Assembly (NCBI GenBank): GCA_910585745.1
Contig: CAJUFM010000095.1
Coordinates: 1 to 8,369, forward strand
Source of the DNA: an uncultured Eubacterium sp.
GTDB lineage: Bacteria > Bacillota > Clostridia > Lachnospirales > Lachnospiraceae
Length of the DNA: 8,369 bases
Reading direction: 5' to 3'
The translations under genes and the position numbers were made by a program. Below the pieces are notes generated by a model. It did no database searches, was not told the DNA's origin, and was given only the letters and a program-made list of their open reading frames with translations. Numbering within the stretch: position 1 is the stretch's first letter; the number at the start of each line of letters is the position of its first letter. This document shows, in pieces, positions 5,970 through 8,369 of the stretch.

Positions 5970-6881
5970 TTACAAATACTTCAATGCCAAATCGTTTAAT
6001 TCCGCAGATAGTTTTTCTATTCCTAATTTACCGGCAATCGGCAAAAAGATCTGAATCGTCTCTTTCGCCCTATCTTTCCGCTGCTGTTCACTTATCGCCT
6101 CGATCGTTCGCATATTATGAAGTCTTTCCGCAAGCTTGATGAGAGTTGCCGAAGATGCAAGCTTTTCCTCCTGATATTCCCATTCTGACGTCTCCTGCAC
6201 AAGCTTTACAATCTCCGGTGGCAATTCTTCTCCTAATTGTTCCAGCGATACATTTCCTTTTTTAATGACATCGCAGAACATGCCAGCACAAATAACCTCG
6301 GGAGCTGCATTAAGTTCTGTCAGCAGAATTGCCACATTGAGTAGGTGCGTGACATAATCTTCTCCGGAATAGCGGTGGATCCCTTCATAGGCATGGCAGG
6401 CACAACGGTAAATCTGGTCCACCTGCGATTCCATTATATTGATTTCGTTCTCTCGCAATAAAGTCTTCCATATTTGTAAAAGTTCTTCTTTTGCTGCATT
6501 CTTTCTGGATGCCTGTAAAAACGCGTGGTTCATAGCATCACCTCCTGTTTGACTAATTTCATGCACCATTAGCTTCAAAAGAGAGGGAGAAAATCCGTAT
6601 TCCCGCTTAAATGCTTTCGTAAAACCACTGTGGGACTGCCATTCATATTTGACTGCCACGTCAAGAATCCTTTCACCATTCAGAATATCTTCCGACGCTT
6701 TGAGCAGCCGTCTTTTATTTACATACTCCATCACTGTCATACCCATACTTTGCTTGAATATACGTAAAAAATGGTACTCGGAATATCCCACATACTCTGC
6801 AATCTTTCCTACTGACAACACTTCCTGAAGGTGCAGGTCAATATAAGACAACACCAGATTCATTCTCTCCTTTGATTCCAT
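5970..6881 (-). CDS. AraC-type regulator fused to a degenerate RelA/SpoT-like HD domain
   Basis: A 303-residue protein of two parts. Residues about 7-107 are an AraC-type DNA-binding domain with two helix-turn-helix motifs (VGKIAEYVGYSEYHFLRIF and ILDVAVKYEWQSHSGFTKAF), ending FSPSLLKL. After a linker, residues about 155-303 follow the RelA/SpoT hydrolase pattern: SGEDYVTHLLNVA, an MFCDVIKK segment, LIKLAERLHNMRT, ETIQIFLPIAGKLGI, then AELNDLALKYL. Compared with active enzymes, the first His is kept (H179), but the HD dyad reads C203-D204, the following E-D pair reads K207-K208, and the Asp of KLADRLHN is E252. Hydrolysis of (p)ppGpp is therefore unlikely; ligand sensing is more plausible. 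The ATG at 6881 is preferred over the GTG at 6890, because GGGAGG lies 9 bases before the ATG but directly against the GTG. Neighbours give no clear target. Confidence 0.85.
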   Translation of the reverse strand: MESKERMNLVLSYIDLHLQEVLSVGKIAEYVGYSEYHFLRIFKQSMGMTVMEYVNKRRLLKASEDILNGERILDVAVKYEWQSHSGFTKAFKREYGFSPSLLKLMVHEISQTGGDAMNHAFLQASRKNAAKEELLQIWKTLLRENEINIMESQVDQIYRCACHAYEGIHRYSGEDYVTHLLNVAILLTELNAAPEVICAGMFCDVIKKGNVSLEQLGEELPPEIVKLVQETSEWEYQEEKLASSATLIKLAERLHNMRTIEAISEQQRKDRAKETIQIFLPIAGKLGIEKLSAELNDLALKYL

Positions 6882-6910
6882 ATCCGTCACCCTCCCTGTT
6901 CTATGTGGTA

Positions 6911-6939
6911 ACTCTACTATAAATCAAATTCAAAGGCAA
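6911..6939 (-). promoter_or_regulatory. possible promoter of the AraC-HD gene
   Basis: On the minus strand TTGCCT (6934-6939) and TAGAGT (6911-6916) are separated by 17 bases. Each matches its consensus in 4 of 6 positions. An overlapping TATAGT at 6916-6921 is an alternative -10 box without a matching -35. Confidence 0.35.
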
Positions 6940-7084
6940 TGCTGTTCCTAAATTGCTATCCTAAGGATTTCAGCAGCATTTTCCGGCAAGTCTCCTCATC
7001 TGAATGCACTTTGGGGAGCCGATTTCCCATAACACTTCTTCGTAAGCTGGCCTATAATATTTTATTCGATATCATACCAAGGCT

Positions 7085-7786
7085 TCATTCAAAAATAGTA
7101 AGTCTGGAATGCCCTGCTGACAAGGCTCCCGCCAGACATCCCTGGGCAGAGTAATAAAGGATCCAGTTTGCCCACTGCACCCATTCCTGCTTCTGGACAC
7201 CGAACATCCAAAAGAGAAGCACAAGATCTGACAGCAGAAAAAGCACTCCACCAACCATAATGAGCAGAGAGAACGTTTTTTGCCCCTGGCGGCATCTCCA
7301 AAAGGATAATGCCTTTACCATCATAAATGAAATTACGGCTGCATAGCCGATCAATACTGGCAGAAGTCCCTGGAAATCAAAATCTCCGAAGAAAAGCAGA
7401 AGTACCAATACTATAAATACCACAGCCGTCCAGGCAAAATCCTTCTTTGTCACTGCACATATCCGGCAGAAGGCGATAGAAAACAGCACATGGGCTCCGG
7501 CAAAACCTGCAACTCCCAGCACGAATAAGATTCCCTGGTTCTGGTCCAGGGCAAGCAGAACATCTCCCGCCATGGAACATAGAAGAGCAATCAATACCGG
7601 GCATGAAAAGAACCGCCTGTCCTTATACCTTACGTATCCACACACACCTGTCAGAACGAAAAACAGGCTGGCAAGTGTCTTCAACAGTATCGTCTCTGCA
7701 GACAGATCAAGATGGAATACTGTGAGCAGCCCTGCCACAGATAGAAACATAAGCCCCTCAAAGATTCGATACATTATTCTGTTCAT
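7085..7786 (-). CDS. YhhN/TMEM86-family membrane protein, probable lysoplasmalogenase
   Basis: A 233-residue, very hydrophobic protein with about eight membrane segments. Family motifs: SMAGDVLLAL at 71-80, GAHVLFSIAFC at 97-107, FLLSDLVLLF at 183-192 and YYSAQGCLAGAL at 211-222, with D75, D187 and Q215 as the conserved polar residues in the membrane. Characterised family members cleave the vinyl-ether bond of lysoplasmalogens. Plasmalogens occur in many anaerobic clostridia, so the activity is plausible here but not shown. The ATG at 7786 is chosen because GGAGG lies 6 bases upstream; the ATG at 7807 in the same frame would put that site inside the gene. Its start lies inside the end of the chemoreceptor gene (29-base overlap), which indicates cotranscription and coupled translation. 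Length is normal for the family. Confidence 0.85.
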   Translation of the reverse strand: MNRIMYRIFEGLMFLSVAGLLTVFHLDLSAETILLKTLASLFFVLTGVCGYVRYKDRRFFSCPVLIALLCSMAGDVLLALDQNQGILFVLGVAGFAGAHVLFSIAFCRICAVTKKDFAWTAVVFIVLVLLLFFGDFDFQGLLPVLIGYAAVISFMMVKALSFWRCRQGQKTFSLLIMVGGVLFLLSDLVLLFWMFGVQKQEWVQWANWILYYSAQGCLAGALSAGHSRLTIFE

Positions 7787-8369
7787 CCCCATCCTCCGTT
7801 CTTTCAAACCGGCTTATTTCATATAATTCTCTCGCCATCTGATCCACGCTGGAAAAGGTCTGTCCGGTCATATCTGTGATCTTTTCCTGATTGTTTGCTT
7901 CCTTCACAATGGAATCTGCCCGGTCCAGTGAATTTCTCACCAGCTCAGCCATCTCCTCAGCCATCTCCCGCACCTGCTGGCTGTGCTGGTTCGTCTGACT
8001 GCTGCTCTCCGCGATCTGCTCTGTCTTCTGCCGTGAATCTTCCTGCAGCTGTCCAAGCTCCTGAGCCTCCTGTCTCGCGTTGGAGATCTGTGTGATCCCC
8101 GAATTCACAGAGATCATGTTCTGTCCATTTGACTCCTTGACCTGGTTCAGAGTTTCAAGTACATTGTCAACCACAGATTTGATGGAAGTACTCGCCTGTT
8201 TTGAATTTTCCGCCAATACCCGGATCTGCTCTGCTACCACAGCAAATCCCCTTCCATGTTCCCCGGCGCGTACCGCCTCAATGGACGCATTTAATGCAAG
8301 CATATTTGTTTTTGCCGTAATGTCAGATATCTCACTGGCAAAAGCCGAGATTTCTGCAATGACTTTCTC
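7758..8369 (-). CDS. methyl-accepting chemotaxis protein, C-terminal signalling domain (5' end beyond right edge)
   Basis: The last 203 codons of a chemoreceptor; the frame is open to the right edge and the start lies outside. The conserved hairpin tip that contacts CheA and CheW is at residues about 20-55 of the visible part: TNMLALNASIEAVRAGEHG, then RGFAVVAEQIRVLAENS. The descending coiled-coil arm follows with heptad Q/E/S-rich sequence and probable methylation-region repeats (EQIAESSSQTNQHSQQV). The protein ends ISRFERTEDGDEQNNVSNL, with no NWxxF-type CheR-docking pentapeptide. Sensor, membrane segments and HAMP domain, if present, are not visible, so the ligand cannot be inferred. It overlaps the YhhN gene, with which it probably forms an operon. 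Confidence 0.92.
   Translation of the reverse strand, partial: EKVIAEISAFASEISDITAKTNMLALNASIEAVRAGEHGRGFAVVAEQIRVLAENSKQASTSIKSVVDNVLETLNQVKESNGQNMISVNSGITQISNARQEAQELGQLQEDSRQKTEQIAESSSQTNQHSQQVREMAEEMAELVRNSLDRADSIVKEANNQEKITDMTGQTFSSVDQMARELYEISRFERTEDGDEQNNVSNL

Noticed and set aside
6882..7084. Possible decayed gene between the AraC-type and YhhN genes
   Set aside because: Short minus-strand stretches such as GNRLPKVHSDEETCRKML look protein-like, but they are broken by stops and match no family I can name. Only the possible AraC promoter is supported there.

Overview
The window looks like a chromosomal segment of a strictly anaerobic, spore-forming Clostridia bacterium, most likely a Lachnospiraceae-type gut Firmicute. 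The reasons are moderate to low GC, strong AAGGAGG-type ribosome binding sites, a SpoIIM-like protein, an Agr/VirR-type two-component system and a YhhN lysoplasmalogenase-type protein. The lineage is an inference from gene content and style, not from a marker gene. Every intact gene lies on the minus strand; the only plus-strand coding material is a gene remnant.

In transcription order (right to left): 8369-7758 is the C-terminal signalling half of a methyl-accepting chemotaxis protein that runs off the right edge. It overlaps by 29 bases a YhhN-family membrane protein (7786-7085). After a short spacer comes an AraC-type regulator (6881-5970) whose C-terminal half resembles the HD hydrolase domain of RelA/SpoT but has lost most metal-binding residues. 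Positions 5366-5969 hold no intact gene. They contain a plus-strand C-terminal remnant of what looks like a SAM-dependent methyltransferase, still followed by a good intrinsic terminator, plus inverted repeats and the response-regulator promoter.

Next is a LytTR response regulator (5365-4649) overlapping by ATGA a seven-helix GHKL histidine kinase (4652-3288). The pair is of AgrA/AgrC type, but no agrB/agrD is visible. A 144-residue, extremely charged helical protein of unknown function (3214-2780) follows 73 bases later and may share the transcript. A stem-loop at 2666-2701 separates this unit from the next.

Positions 2530-1752 carry the front part of one GNAT acetyltransferase joined out of frame to the back part of a different GNAT. 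This looks like an internal deletion between two neighbouring acetyltransferase genes. Then come a SpoIIM-family membrane protein (1634-1092) and the ATPase of an ABC-2/GldA-type exporter (971 to the left edge), which starts with TTG.

I saw no RNA gene, CRISPR array, insertion sequence or replication origin. The most unusual items are the AraC/degenerate RelA-HD fusion, the chimeric GNAT locus, and the orphan Agr-like kinase/regulator pair with its charged companion protein.
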